Source: Oxalobacter formigenes
GTDB lineage: Bacteria > Pseudomonadota > Gammaproteobacteria > Burkholderiales > Burkholderiaceae_D
Assembly: GCF_002127965.1 (NCBI RefSeq)
Contig: NZ_CP018787.1
Coordinates: 186,001-250,000 of the forward strand
Direction of reading: 5' to 3'
Length of the DNA: 64,000 nt
Positions 1-7,444 of this stretch are shown piece by piece. Position 1 is the stretch's first letter. Each line of letters starts with the position of its first letter. The translations under genes and the position numbers were made by a program. Below the pieces are notes generated by a model. That model was not told the DNA's origin. It was given only the letters and a program-made list of their open reading frames with translations, and made no database searches.

Positions 1-762
1 ACCAATACCCAGCGAACCACCGCTACGGGAATAAATGGCCGAATTGATACCCAGCAGATTGCCGCTGGTATCGATCAGTGCTCCCCCCGAATTACCGGGA
101 TTGATGGCGGCATCGGTCTGGATGAAGTTTTCATAAATGTTGATACCAAGCTGGCTTCGACCAAGGGCTGAAATGATCCCCATCGTCACGGTCTGGCCAA
201 CACCGAAAGGATTGCCGATTGCCAGAACCACATCACCCACCTTTGCCTTGTCGACGTCAGCGAAAGCAATGGCAGGCAGGTTGGGCATATCAATCTTGAT
301 GACGGCCAGATCCGTGTCCGGATCGGTACCGACCAGCTTGGCAGGCGCCTTTCTGCCATCTTCGAATGCCACCTCGATCTGGTCTGCCGTTTCAACGACG
401 TGATTGTTGGTCATGATATAACCGTCATGGCTCACCACGACACCGGAACCAAGGCTCATCTGTTTTTCCGTATCGCCAAACCGCTCCCCGAAAAAGCGTC
501 TCAGGAAAGGATCGTCCAGAAGCGGGCTCTGGGGTTGCCTGACTTCCTTGGTCGTGTAAATATTGACGACCGCAGGCATCGCGCGCGAAACCGCTTCACG
601 ATAGGATGATTGCGCAGGGACGACCTCGGAACTGGCTTTCAGATCAGGAGTCAATGCCTTGCGGTTCAGATCCAGCCAATCGGGTTTCAGTGTCGCCACA
701 ATAAACCAGAGGGCGAGACAAACTGTTATAGTTTGGGCAAACAACAGCCAGAGACGTCGCAT
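1..762 (-). CDS. HtrA/DegS-type periplasmic serine protease, partial (C-terminus beyond window)
   Basis: Membrane-anchored trypsin-like protease that degrades or senses misfolded envelope proteins. The visible 254 residues begin with an uncleaved-looking membrane anchor (about residues 4-24), then the protease domain. The catalytic triad is intact: His121 in TNNHVV, Asp151 in DTDLAV and Ser225 in NPGNSGG. The PDZ part lies beyond position 1. The single N-terminal anchor favours a DegS-like rather than a soluble DegP-like protein. Its ATG (760-762) is one base away from the ATG of the divergent nif3-like gene, so each promoter must lie inside the other's coding region or its 5' end. In Burkholderiales this protease gene usually sits beside nif3 and petABC-sspAB, which matches the context except for petABC. 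Confidence 0.9.
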   Translation of the reverse strand, partial: MRRLWLLFAQTITVCLALWFIVATLKPDWLDLNRKALTPDLKASSEVVPAQSSYREAVSRAMPAVVNIYTTKEVRQPQSPLLDDPFLRRFFGERFGDTEKQMSLGSGVVVSHDGYIMTNNHVVETADQIEVAFEDGRKAPAKLVGTDPDTDLAVIKIDMPNLPAIAFADVDKAKVGDVVLAIGNPFGVGQTVTMGIISALGRSQLGINIYENFIQTDAAINPGNSGGALIDTSGNLLGINSAIYSRSGGSLGIG

Positions 763-763
763 A

Positions 764-1546
764 ATGATGAATGAAAAAAAAGTTCAAAAAACGGTAGACA
801 GAAACGAGGTCCTTAAATTTCTGGCCGATGAATTAAAAATTTCACTTATTCGTGATTATTGTCCAAATGGCATGCAAGTGGAAGGCCAGCCCGACATTTC
901 TTCCATAGTCAGTGGCGTAACTGCAAGTTTGGCCCTGATTGAAGCGGCCATTGACCTGCATGCCGACACGCTTCTGGTGCATCACGGTTACTTCTGGCGA
1001 AATGAAAACGAATGTATCGTCGGTCCGAAACAAAAAAGGATCAGGTTGCTTCTGCAAAACAATATCAATTTGATAGCCTACCACCTTCCGCTCGATTGCC
1101 ACCCCGAATTGGGCAATAATGTTCAACTCGCAAAGGTTCTGGACTTCAGGCCAACCGGACGGTTCGGGGAAAACGATCTCGGATGGCTCGGTCAAATGAT
1201 GAATCCGGGCATCACCACTGTCGGCGAACTGGCGGACATGATTGAAAAACGCCTGAACAGGAAACCGCTTCTGGTCGGAAATCCGCAACAGAAACTGGAA
1301 ACGATCGGATGGTGCACCGGCGCGGCACAGGACTTGCTGCCGGATGCCGCCATGAATAATGCGAGCGTATTTTTGAGCGGGGAAGTGTCCGAGAGAACCG
1401 TACACGAGGCGCGTGAATATGGCATTGCCTATCTGGCGTGTGGTCACCATGCCACGGAACGTTATGGCATCAATGCACTTGGAACCCTGCTGGCTGAACG
1501 CTTTGGCATTCACCATCAATTCGTTGAAATCGACAATCCGGTCTGA
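764..1546 (+). CDS. Nif3-like dinuclear metal-centre protein
   Basis: Nif3/YbgI family protein of 260 residues. Members bind two metal ions and are often labelled GTP cyclohydrolase 1 type 2 homologues, but the cellular role is not settled. The metal-binding signatures are visible: HHGYF near residue 73 and CGHHATE near residue 225. An in-frame TTG at 659 would extend the protein into the divergent protease gene; the ATG at 764 (or 767) is chosen because it matches the family's usual N-terminus. The ribosome site is weak. The downstream neighbour in related genomes is petA, but here the next gene is sspA after a 211-base gap. Confidence 0.88.
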   Translation: MMNEKKVQKTVDRNEVLKFLADELKISLIRDYCPNGMQVEGQPDISSIVSGVTASLALIEAAIDLHADTLLVHHGYFWRNENECIVGPKQKRIRLLLQNNINLIAYHLPLDCHPELGNNVQLAKVLDFRPTGRFGENDLGWLGQMMNPGITTVGELADMIEKRLNRKPLLVGNPQQKLETIGWCTGAAQDLLPDAAMNNASVFLSGEVSERTVHEAREYGIAYLACGHHATERYGINALGTLLAERFGIHHQFVEIDNPV

Positions 1547-1595
1547 TTGGGCAGTCAAAAAAACGCCAAGGCTTTAAATGCGTGTTTCACTTCTT

Positions 1596-1601
1596 TATAA
1601 T
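1596..1601 (+). promoter_or_regulatory. Probable -10 box (TATAAT) for sspA-sspB
   Basis: A perfect TATAAT stands in the 211-base gap between nif3 and sspA, about 155 bases before the sspA start. No good -35 hexamer is seen at the expected distance (TTTAAA at 1573-1578 is the nearest). It implies a long leader on the sspA message. The gap otherwise shows no gene. Confidence 0.45.
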
Positions 1602-1757
1602 ACGCAGTTATTAGTCATTTTTGCGCACTGCCAATTTAGCCCTTTTTATCCGAAGATGTTTCCGGAACTGACGAACTCTTTATCCTAAAGGCTTCATTTG
1701 CACCCTTTAATGCATTCATTTACACGTTTTTTCTTCTGATTTAAAGGAACAACAACC

Positions 1758-2369
1758 ATGATGGTTCTCTATTCAGGAACAACTTGTCCTTTCTCGCAAC
1801 GTTGCCGGTTTGTCCTCTTCGAAAAGGGAATGGATTTTGAGATCAGGGATATCGACCTCTTCAACAAGCCAGAAGAAATATCGGCCATGAATCCATATGG
1901 ACAAGTCCCCATTCTGGTTGAACGGGAACTCATCCTCTATGAATCCAATATCATCAACGAATATATTGATGAACGCTTTCCTCATCCGCAGCTGATGCCT
2001 GCCGACCCATTGATGCGTGCCAGAGCCCGCCTGATGCTTTTCAACTGTGAAAAAGAATTGTTCGTTCACGTCAACACGCTGGAAAACGACAAATCCGACA
2101 ATGCGGCGGCCAATCATGAAAAAGCCCGTGTCCAGATCAGGGATTATCTGACAGCCCTGTCTCCATTGTTCCAGAAAAGCAAATATGTTCTCGGCGATGA
2201 ATTTTCGATGCTGGATGTCGCGCTGGCACCCTTGCTCTGGCGTCTGGACTACTACGGCATCGAGTTGTCGAAAACCGCCGCTCCATTGATGAAATACGCT
2301 GAACGCGTTTTCTCCCGTCCAGCCTACATTGAAGCGTTGACTCCTCCGGAAAAAGTCATGCGGAGATAA
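1758..2369 (+). CDS. sspA: Stringent starvation protein A
   Basis: RNA-polymerase-associated protein with a glutathione-S-transferase fold that helps reprogramme transcription during starvation and acid stress. The 203 residues show a thioredoxin-like N-terminal half beginning with CPFSQRC and the motif NPYGQVPIL, then an all-helical C-terminal half with the GST-typical FSMLDVALAPLLWRL. Length matches the family. The start ATG follows AAGGAA at a suitable distance. It is followed after 27 bases by sspB, the normal order, so the two form an operon. In Burkholderiales petABC normally precedes it. Confidence 0.95.
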   Translation: MMVLYSGTTCPFSQRCRFVLFEKGMDFEIRDIDLFNKPEEISAMNPYGQVPILVERELILYESNIINEYIDERFPHPQLMPADPLMRARARLMLFNCEKELFVHVNTLENDKSDNAAANHEKARVQIRDYLTALSPLFQKSKYVLGDEFSMLDVALAPLLWRLDYYGIELSKTAAPLMKYAERVFSRPAYIEALTPPEKVMRR

Positions 2370-2396
2370 GCTGTTCATACAAAAAAGGAGGGTACC

Positions 2397-2795
2397 ATGG
2401 CAGAAATTTCGACCAAGCCATACATGCTTCGGGCAATCCATGAATGGTGCATGGACAGTGGTTTCACACCCTACATTGCGGTGCAGGTTACCCCTTCGGT
2501 CAAGGTTCCGATACAGTTTGTCCGTGATGGCCAGATTGTACTGAATGTCAGTTACGAAGCGACGAATGGCCTGAAAATGGATAATACCGCTGTCCAGTTC
2601 AGGGCCCGTTTCGGCGGAGTGCCTCAGGATATCTATATCCCTGTCGCCAATGTCATCGCCATTTACGCCAGTGAAAATGGACAGGGAATGGCTTTTGAAA
2701 TGACACAAACGCAACCGGAATTCGAGACGCCCCCGGAAACGGATAAAGAACCAACAAAAAAACCGAAACAAGCTACCTTAACCAGAATTAAATAA
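2397..2795 (+). CDS. sspB: ClpXP protease specificity-enhancing factor SspB
   Basis: Adaptor that delivers ssrA-tagged proteins to the ClpXP protease. The 132-residue protein has the folded substrate-binding domain in residues 1-105, including the conserved YIPVANVIAIYA segment, then a charged flexible tail rich in Pro, Lys and Glu. In known SspB proteins the extreme C-terminus docks on ClpX; here it ends in a basic TLTRIK-type tail consistent with that. A strong ribosome site (AAGGAGG at 2386-2392) precedes the ATG. It is co-directional with sspA, and a tRNA gene follows 24 bases after the stop. Confidence 0.93.
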   Translation: MAEISTKPYMLRAIHEWCMDSGFTPYIAVQVTPSVKVPIQFVRDGQIVLNVSYEATNGLKMDNTAVQFRARFGGVPQDIYIPVANVIAIYASENGQGMAFEMTQTQPEFETPPETDKEPTKKPKQATLTRIK

Positions 2796-2818
2796 TGTAG
2801 AATAATCGTTTTTCAAGT

Positions 2819-2894
2819 GCCGGCTTAGCTCATCTGGTAGAGCACATGATTTGTAATCATGGGGTGGCGGGTTCAAGTCCTGCAGCCGGCACCA
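2819..2894 (+). tRNA. tRNA-Thr (anticodon TGT)
   Basis: The complete cloverleaf can be traced. The acceptor arms GCCGGCT (2819-2825) and AGCCGGC (2884-2890) pair perfectly. The anticodon stem CATGA/TCATG encloses a loop reading TTTGTAA, giving anticodon UGU (threonine, ACA). The T-arm carries GTTCAAGTC, and the CCA end is encoded (2892-2894). A -10-like TAGAAT lies at 2798-2803. Confidence 0.97.
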
Positions 2895-3309
2895 CTTTTC
2901 TGCAGTCCCAGCGGTACCGATTTGATATTGAAACGAGATATTACTTGCTACCAGATCAGCTGTTCTTTTATATTTCCTGAGAAGTATCAGACAACTAGAC
3001 CAATCATTTGAAGTTATAAGTGCCGTTTTATTTGTTGTGATAAAAAAATCATATTCCTATAGATTTTCTTATTGCTATATTATGTATTTTTAAAATCCGG
3101 TGTTATACTTCGGCGATTTCAGCTTCTGGAATTTTCACGTCGCTCATGCGATCAGGTTTGCCAGAAGTTCAGATGCTCGCGTTTACCTGGATTGACTGTT
3201 ATTGAATTAAGCAAAACCGACGACCTGAACGCCGCCGGTTTTCAAATCGAGGCCACGCCCTGAAATATCAGGGGTTTACAGAGTATTAATCTTATCTGAA
3301 CAAAGTGCC
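2895..3309. other. Intergenic stretch before the CoA-transferase gene
   Basis: About 415 AT-rich bases without a convincing gene. A 63-codon reading frame at 3072-3263 resembles nothing and overlaps the probable promoter. Two inverted repeats lie in the leader: AAAACCG (3213-3219) with CGGTTTT (about 3236-3242), and CCCTGA/TCAGGG (3258-3273). Neither is followed by a T-run, so they look like leader hairpins and not terminators. Confidence 0.5.
3101..3109 (+). promoter_or_regulatory. Probable extended -10 promoter element for the CoA-transferase
   Basis: TGTTATACT fits the extended -10 form TGnTATAAT with one mismatch. No consensus -35 stands upstream, as is common for extended -10 promoters. 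It would give a leader of about 195 bases that contains the two hairpins described for this gap. Confidence 0.4.
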
Positions 3310-4836
3310 ATGAATACTGATGTTTTGCAAAAACGCATTCGTTTGCCTGAATTAAGAGAAAAGGTGACAAGCCCGGAAGCCGCCGCTGAATATATCAAGG
3401 ACGGCATGAAGGTGGGTATGAGCGGTTTTACGCTAGCCGGTTCTGTAAAAAGCGTACCCCATGCCATCGTCAAACGAGCTGCGACACATCCTCTAAAAAT
3501 TTCGGTCGTCACAGGTGCATCACTGGGTAACGATGTTGACAGTGCCATGGCCAATGCCGGCATCATGTCCAAACGCGCACCGTTCCAGACTGATCGTACC
3601 TTGCGCAATGCCATCAACCGCGGTGAAGTCATGTATGTCGACAATCACCTGTCGGAAACCGGTGAACAGCTTCGCAAACAACAGGTTAAAAAAGTTGACG
3701 TTGCCATTCTCGAAGCCGTTTCCATTACAGAAAACGGCGAAATCATTCCAACTGCTTCCGTAGGCAACAATGAAATCTTTGCGGAAACAGCGGACAAGGT
3801 CATTATCGAGCTTAACCTCAGCTATCCTCTGGAAATGGAAGGTGCACACGACATATACTGTGCTACCCATTTTCCGACTGCCGTCCCTATCAATATCATG
3901 AAGCCAAGCGATCGGGCAGGCTCAATCGGCATTCGCATTCCACCTGAAAAAATCGCAGCCATCGTCATTACAGACGAAATGGATACACCATCCCAGAACT
4001 TGCCACCTGATGCTGAAACAGCGCAGATCGCAGGACATCTGATCGAATTTTTCAAGAATGAAATCAAACAGGGTCGCCTGACGGAAAGCCTGCGTCCATT
4101 GCAGGCTGGCATTGGCACTATCGCCAACGCTGTTATGTCCGGTCTGAAAACCGGGCCGTTCAAACATCTGACCATGTATTCGGAAGTCATGCAGGATTCG
4201 ACTTTCGAGTTGATCGATGCAGGCATGATGGATTTTGCGGCAGCAACCGCCATTACCCTGTCAGACCAGAAAAGCCGGGAAGTATTCGGAAATTTCGCAA
4301 AATACAAAGACCATATCCTGCTTCGTCCACAACGGATTTCGAACCACCCCGAAGTCGTTCAGCGTCTTGGCCTGATCACCATCAATACCGCGCTTGAAGT
4401 CGACATTTACGGTCACGTCAATTCGACCCATGTCATGGGAACGCACATGATGAACGGTATCGGTGGTTCCGGTGACTTTACCCACAATGCCCATACTGCT
4501 ATTTTCGTCACCAAATCAGTCGCCAAAGATGGTCTGATTTCCAGTATCGTGCCGATGGTACCGCATGTCGATCATACCGAACACGATGTGGACATTCTGG
4601 TTACCGAAGTCGGTCTCGCCGATTTGCGTGGACTGGCTCCACGTGAACGTGCCCAGGCAATTATCAATAATTGCGTACAGGGCGAGTACAAGACCATGCT
4701 GCAGGAATATGTAGCAGAAGCCAATCTGCGTGGCGGCCAGACACCCCACGTTCTGGAAAAAGCATTGTCATGGCACCAGCGTCTTTATGAAACCGGTTCC
4801 ATGAAAGACGAAGTCAAGCTTACTCAAGTTGCCTAA
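3310..4836 (+). CDS. Acetyl-CoA hydrolase/transferase family protein (succinyl-CoA:acetate CoA-transferase type)
   Basis: Class I CoA-transferase of 508 residues, the length of the Cat1/AarC/ScpC group, which move CoA between succinate, acetate or propionate. Recognised from the N-terminal ELREKVTSPEAAAEYIKDG, the glycine loop GIGTIANAV near residue 260, YSEVMQD holding the likely catalytic glutamate, and the late GIGGSGDF and GLADLRGL blocks. Substrate cannot be fixed from sequence: acetate, succinate and propionate are all possible. This is a different family from formyl-CoA:oxalate CoA-transferase (class III), so it is not the oxalate-activating enzyme. It is a single-gene unit with its own probable promoter and a terminator directly after the stop. 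Confidence 0.88.
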   Translation: MNTDVLQKRIRLPELREKVTSPEAAAEYIKDGMKVGMSGFTLAGSVKSVPHAIVKRAATHPLKISVVTGASLGNDVDSAMANAGIMSKRAPFQTDRTLRNAINRGEVMYVDNHLSETGEQLRKQQVKKVDVAILEAVSITENGEIIPTASVGNNEIFAETADKVIIELNLSYPLEMEGAHDIYCATHFPTAVPINIMKPSDRAGSIGIRIPPEKIAAIVITDEMDTPSQNLPPDAETAQIAGHLIEFFKNEIKQGRLTESLRPLQAGIGTIANAVMSGLKTGPFKHLTMYSEVMQDSTFELIDAGMMDFAAATAITLSDQKSREVFGNFAKYKDHILLRPQRISNHPEVVQRLGLITINTALEVDIYGHVNSTHVMGTHMMNGIGGSGDFTHNAHTAIFVTKSVAKDGLISSIVPMVPHVDHTEHDVDILVTEVGLADLRGLAPRERAQAIINNCVQGEYKTMLQEYVAEANLRGGQTPHVLEKALSWHQRLYETGSMKDEVKLTQVA

Positions 4837-4844
4837 GAGGGTCC

Positions 4845-4883
4845 GGGGTCATTCAGTTTGAAGAATGGCCCCGTGGCTTTTTT
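4845..4883 (+). terminator. Rho-independent terminator after the CoA-transferase
   Basis: GGGGTCATTC (4845-4854) pairs with GAATGGCCCC (4863-4872), with one G-T pair, and is followed shortly by six T (4878-4883). It lies right after the stop codon and between convergent genes. Confidence 0.85.
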
Positions 4884-4932
4884 CTCCTGTCGCCTTGTTC
4901 GGGCGACTATTTCATTTCAACATTTCCGCTTT

Positions 4933-7059
4933 TTATGACTTTGCAGGTCTGACAATTCTGTCGGACATGAATGTCTTTTCGAATGTTTTAACGTCAACTG
5001 GCCTGGAATAGTAATATCCCTGACCAAAATTACAGTTGAACTCCTTTAGCAGCAGATGCTGCTTTTCCGTTTCGATCCCTTCTGCCAAAGACGCAACTCT
5101 ATTCATTTCCCTGCAGATATTGATGGAATGTTTCAGTAAAATCCTCGATTTTTCATTATTTTCGATTTCATCGATCAATTGCTTGTCGATCTTGATCATG
5201 TCGAAATCGATTAGCGTCAGAATGGCAAAATCCGAATACTGGGAGCCAAAATCATCAAGTGACAAACTAAAACCAGCCGATTTAATCGATTTTGAGAGAG
5301 AGATCAATGTAGATGTCTCCATTTTGCTGATACTTTCGGTGACTTCTATGTCGATCAGACTATGAGGAATCTCGTATTTGTCGCAAACATTCACCAATTT
5401 TTCAACGATACCGTCTTCCATCAGGGTAATTCGGGAAAGATTGACTGAAATCGGTATGCATTCATATTCCCTGCTTTTCCATTCTGAAAGCAGCTTGCAG
5501 ACATTTTCAAGGACATACAGGTCAATATGCCGGATAATGCTTTCTTCTTCAAAAAATGGAATGAACCGGGATGGCATAATCAGTTTTCCGGTTGCATCCT
5601 GTCTGCGAACCAATGCTTCCGCTGCGCAAACTTCCATTGTTTTCAAATTGACCTTGGGTTGCAGATGAATCAGGTATTCGCCTTCTTTTATGGCTGCCAG
5701 CAATTTGACCGTCATATCCGCACGATAGGAAAGGTTCCCATGTTTGGTGGAACTGTAATAGGACTGCTTGTTGATATACATGAGCCTGTCGGCATAGGAA
5801 ATCAGGTCTCCCACATCGAAATCGTCCGATTTCCAGGTAGAACCGAAAGAAACATTACAGCTCTCTTCATCGTCAAACAGCCGGTGAAGCCTTCCAATGT
5901 CCCTGTCGAATGCCTCCCGAGCGATATCGAGTCCGAATGCAATAAATTCATCGCCACCGATCCGGAAAACATTGTCGTTAAAAACGGTATTGAGGATATC
6001 GGCCGTTTTCACGATCAACTGGTCGCCATAATCATGTCCGTACTTGTCATTGGCTTCTTTCAGGCCGTTTATATCGAGGAAAACGATGCCGACGGACTTC
6101 GGATGGCCCTCTTCCATTTTGTGAAGAAATTGGATGTATTTATTCCTGTTCCCAAGCCCCGTCAGGGCATCCGTATAACTGAGATGCTCAAGACGTTGCA
6201 AAATCTTTCTCTTCTTGACGTCGGTCTGGATAAAATACGTAATGGATTCCAGCAATGAAAAATCACTGGTATAGGCTTTTGGATTATCGATCCCCAAAAA
6301 GCCGATGATCTTTCCGTCATCGTACAGGGGAGTTGCCATCAGGCTATCGATATTCTGTGCTGCGAGCACGTCGTATTCGGGACCTCTCTTCTTGTCAGTG
6401 CCATCCAGAGACGATATATAGAAGTGACCGGTCGATTTGAATTGCCTGATCCAGTGGTCGATCAATTCAATAGGCACATTCTGGAGGTTATCCAACTGCG
6501 GCGTCACCGTGGACGAACACCACTCATACGTATTGTTGATGATGGCATTGCTGTAATCGAATTCAAAAATATAGGCCCGATCAGCACGATGAAATTCACC
6601 GATCGTTTGCAAAAGCTGATTGACGGCAACATCGATATTGGGTTCTGTCGATAAATCACGTATGCATTGAAGCAGAATTTCTTCAATCTGCAGTTTTCTT
6701 TCAATCGTCTTCGTCGCAAGCTGTTTATCCGTTATATCCGTACAAATTTCGATACGAACCGTACGGCCATTCCATAAGAGCAGCTTGTCTTTCAGAAGAT
6801 AATAACGATCGACGACCGGATTCATGAATTCCCAGATATAAAAGGAATCCATATTCAGACGAGAATTCGTACAGAAGGGACAAGGATCACTCCGGTTCTG
6901 GAGAGCTTCGTAACATTTCTTGTTCCTGAAATCCGTGATTCCAAACAGTCGGGACCCCTTTTCATTCATGTAGAGCAAATCATAAGTATTGACATCGGCT
7001 ACATAAATGAGATCCTCGATCTCATTCATGATCGTCAAGACCAATTCCTGGTTTAGCAT
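4933..7059 (-). CDS. PAS-GAF-GGDEF-EAL cyclic-di-GMP signalling protein
   Basis: Predicted cytoplasmic two-headed enzyme for making and breaking cyclic-di-GMP, 708 residues, no membrane segment. Order: PAS (about 1-115), GAF (about 150-285), GGDEF (about 300-455) and EAL (about 460-700). The cyclase motif IGGDEF is intact near residue 368, but the RxxD inhibitory site before it is absent (VFND instead). The EAL half keeps EALVR (481), SVNLS, IEVTES, DDFGS, KIDK, EGIET and GQGYYYSRP, so it should be an active phosphodiesterase. The PAS domain carries Cys49 and a CPFC pair (Cys60, Cys63), suggesting redox, metal or cofactor sensing. It diverges from kdpFABCDE and stands alone. Confidence 0.93.
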   Translation of the reverse strand: MLNQELVLTIMNEIEDLIYVADVNTYDLLYMNEKGSRLFGITDFRNKKCYEALQNRSDPCPFCTNSRLNMDSFYIWEFMNPVVDRYYLLKDKLLLWNGRTVRIEICTDITDKQLATKTIERKLQIEEILLQCIRDLSTEPNIDVAVNQLLQTIGEFHRADRAYIFEFDYSNAIINNTYEWCSSTVTPQLDNLQNVPIELIDHWIRQFKSTGHFYISSLDGTDKKRGPEYDVLAAQNIDSLMATPLYDDGKIIGFLGIDNPKAYTSDFSLLESITYFIQTDVKKRKILQRLEHLSYTDALTGLGNRNKYIQFLHKMEEGHPKSVGIVFLDINGLKEANDKYGHDYGDQLIVKTADILNTVFNDNVFRIGGDEFIAFGLDIAREAFDRDIGRLHRLFDDEESCNVSFGSTWKSDDFDVGDLISYADRLMYINKQSYYSSTKHGNLSYRADMTVKLLAAIKEGEYLIHLQPKVNLKTMEVCAAEALVRRQDATGKLIMPSRFIPFFEEESIIRHIDLYVLENVCKLLSEWKSREYECIPISVNLSRITLMEDGIVEKLVNVCDKYEIPHSLIDIEVTESISKMETSTLISLSKSIKSAGFSLSLDDFGSQYSDFAILTLIDFDMIKIDKQLIDEIENNEKSRILLKHSINICREMNRVASLAEGIETEKQHLLLKEFNCNFGQGYYYSRPVDVKTFEKTFMSDRIVRPAKS

Positions 7060-7219
7060 AAGATCGAACCTCTCGAATCCGGGGCGTCTCCGACTATGGG
7101 GGAAAAAATGAATTTTCCTGCCAGTTTATACAAACAATTCCAATTACCTGAGAGCAACATAGATGATACATGACCCGCTTGTCTTTTTCACAAAACATCC
7201 ACAAACTTTTTAATTACCA

Positions 7220-7271
7220 TTTCTTGATACTTTCTTGATCCTCCCTCCAGCAGTCTTTTCATTTTCTTGAT
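7220..7271 (+). promoter_or_regulatory. Three direct repeats TTTCTTGAT upstream of kdpF (candidate KdpE operator)
   Basis: The nonamer TTTCTTGAT occurs at 7220-7228, 7231-7239 and 7263-7271, that is 11 and then 32 bases apart, about one and three helical turns, so all copies face the same side of the DNA. OmpR-type regulators such as KdpE bind direct repeats with this spacing. The last copy ends about 80 bases before the kdpF start. A TTGATT at 7267-7272 overlaps it and could be a -35 with TATGAA (7288-7293), although the 15-base spacer is short. Binding by KdpE is an inference. Confidence 0.5.
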
Positions 7272-7351
7272 TCCCCCCCTCGTAGCATATGAACTGAAAT
7301 CATCGCTTCATATTTTTATTTTTTACGTCGCCAAGGAAAGAAGAGGGATAC

Positions 7352-7444
7352 ATGAACGGATTGATTGTTCTTGCGGCCATTCTGGCCGTCCTGTTGTTCA
7401 TTTACCTGATTGCCGTTCTGCTACGGCCGGAGGACTTTTCATGA
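7352..7444 (+). CDS. kdpF: KdpF, small subunit of the K+-transporting ATPase
   Basis: Thirty-residue single-span membrane peptide that stabilises the KdpABC complex. It reads MNGLIVLAAILAV at the start and ends RPEDFS, nearly all hydrophobic, and matches the known size (29 residues in E. coli). An AAGAGGG ribosome site lies just before the ATG at 7352. Its stop TGA (7442-7444) overlaps the kdpA ATG (7441-7443), the usual translational coupling. It is the first gene of the operon. Confidence 0.9.
   Translation: MNGLIVLAAILAVLLFIYLIAVLLRPEDFS

Noticed and set aside
1773-2771. Long antisense reading frame over sspA-sspB
   Set aside because: Shadow of two well-identified genes; composition is a mirror of their codons.
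3072-3263. 63-codon reading frame between tRNA-Thr and the CoA-transferase
   Set aside because: No similarity recognised, poor ribosome site, and it spans the probable extended -10 promoter and leader hairpins.
3310-4836. Formyl-CoA:oxalate CoA-transferase
   Set aside because: The sequence belongs to the class I acetyl-CoA hydrolase/transferase family, not class III.
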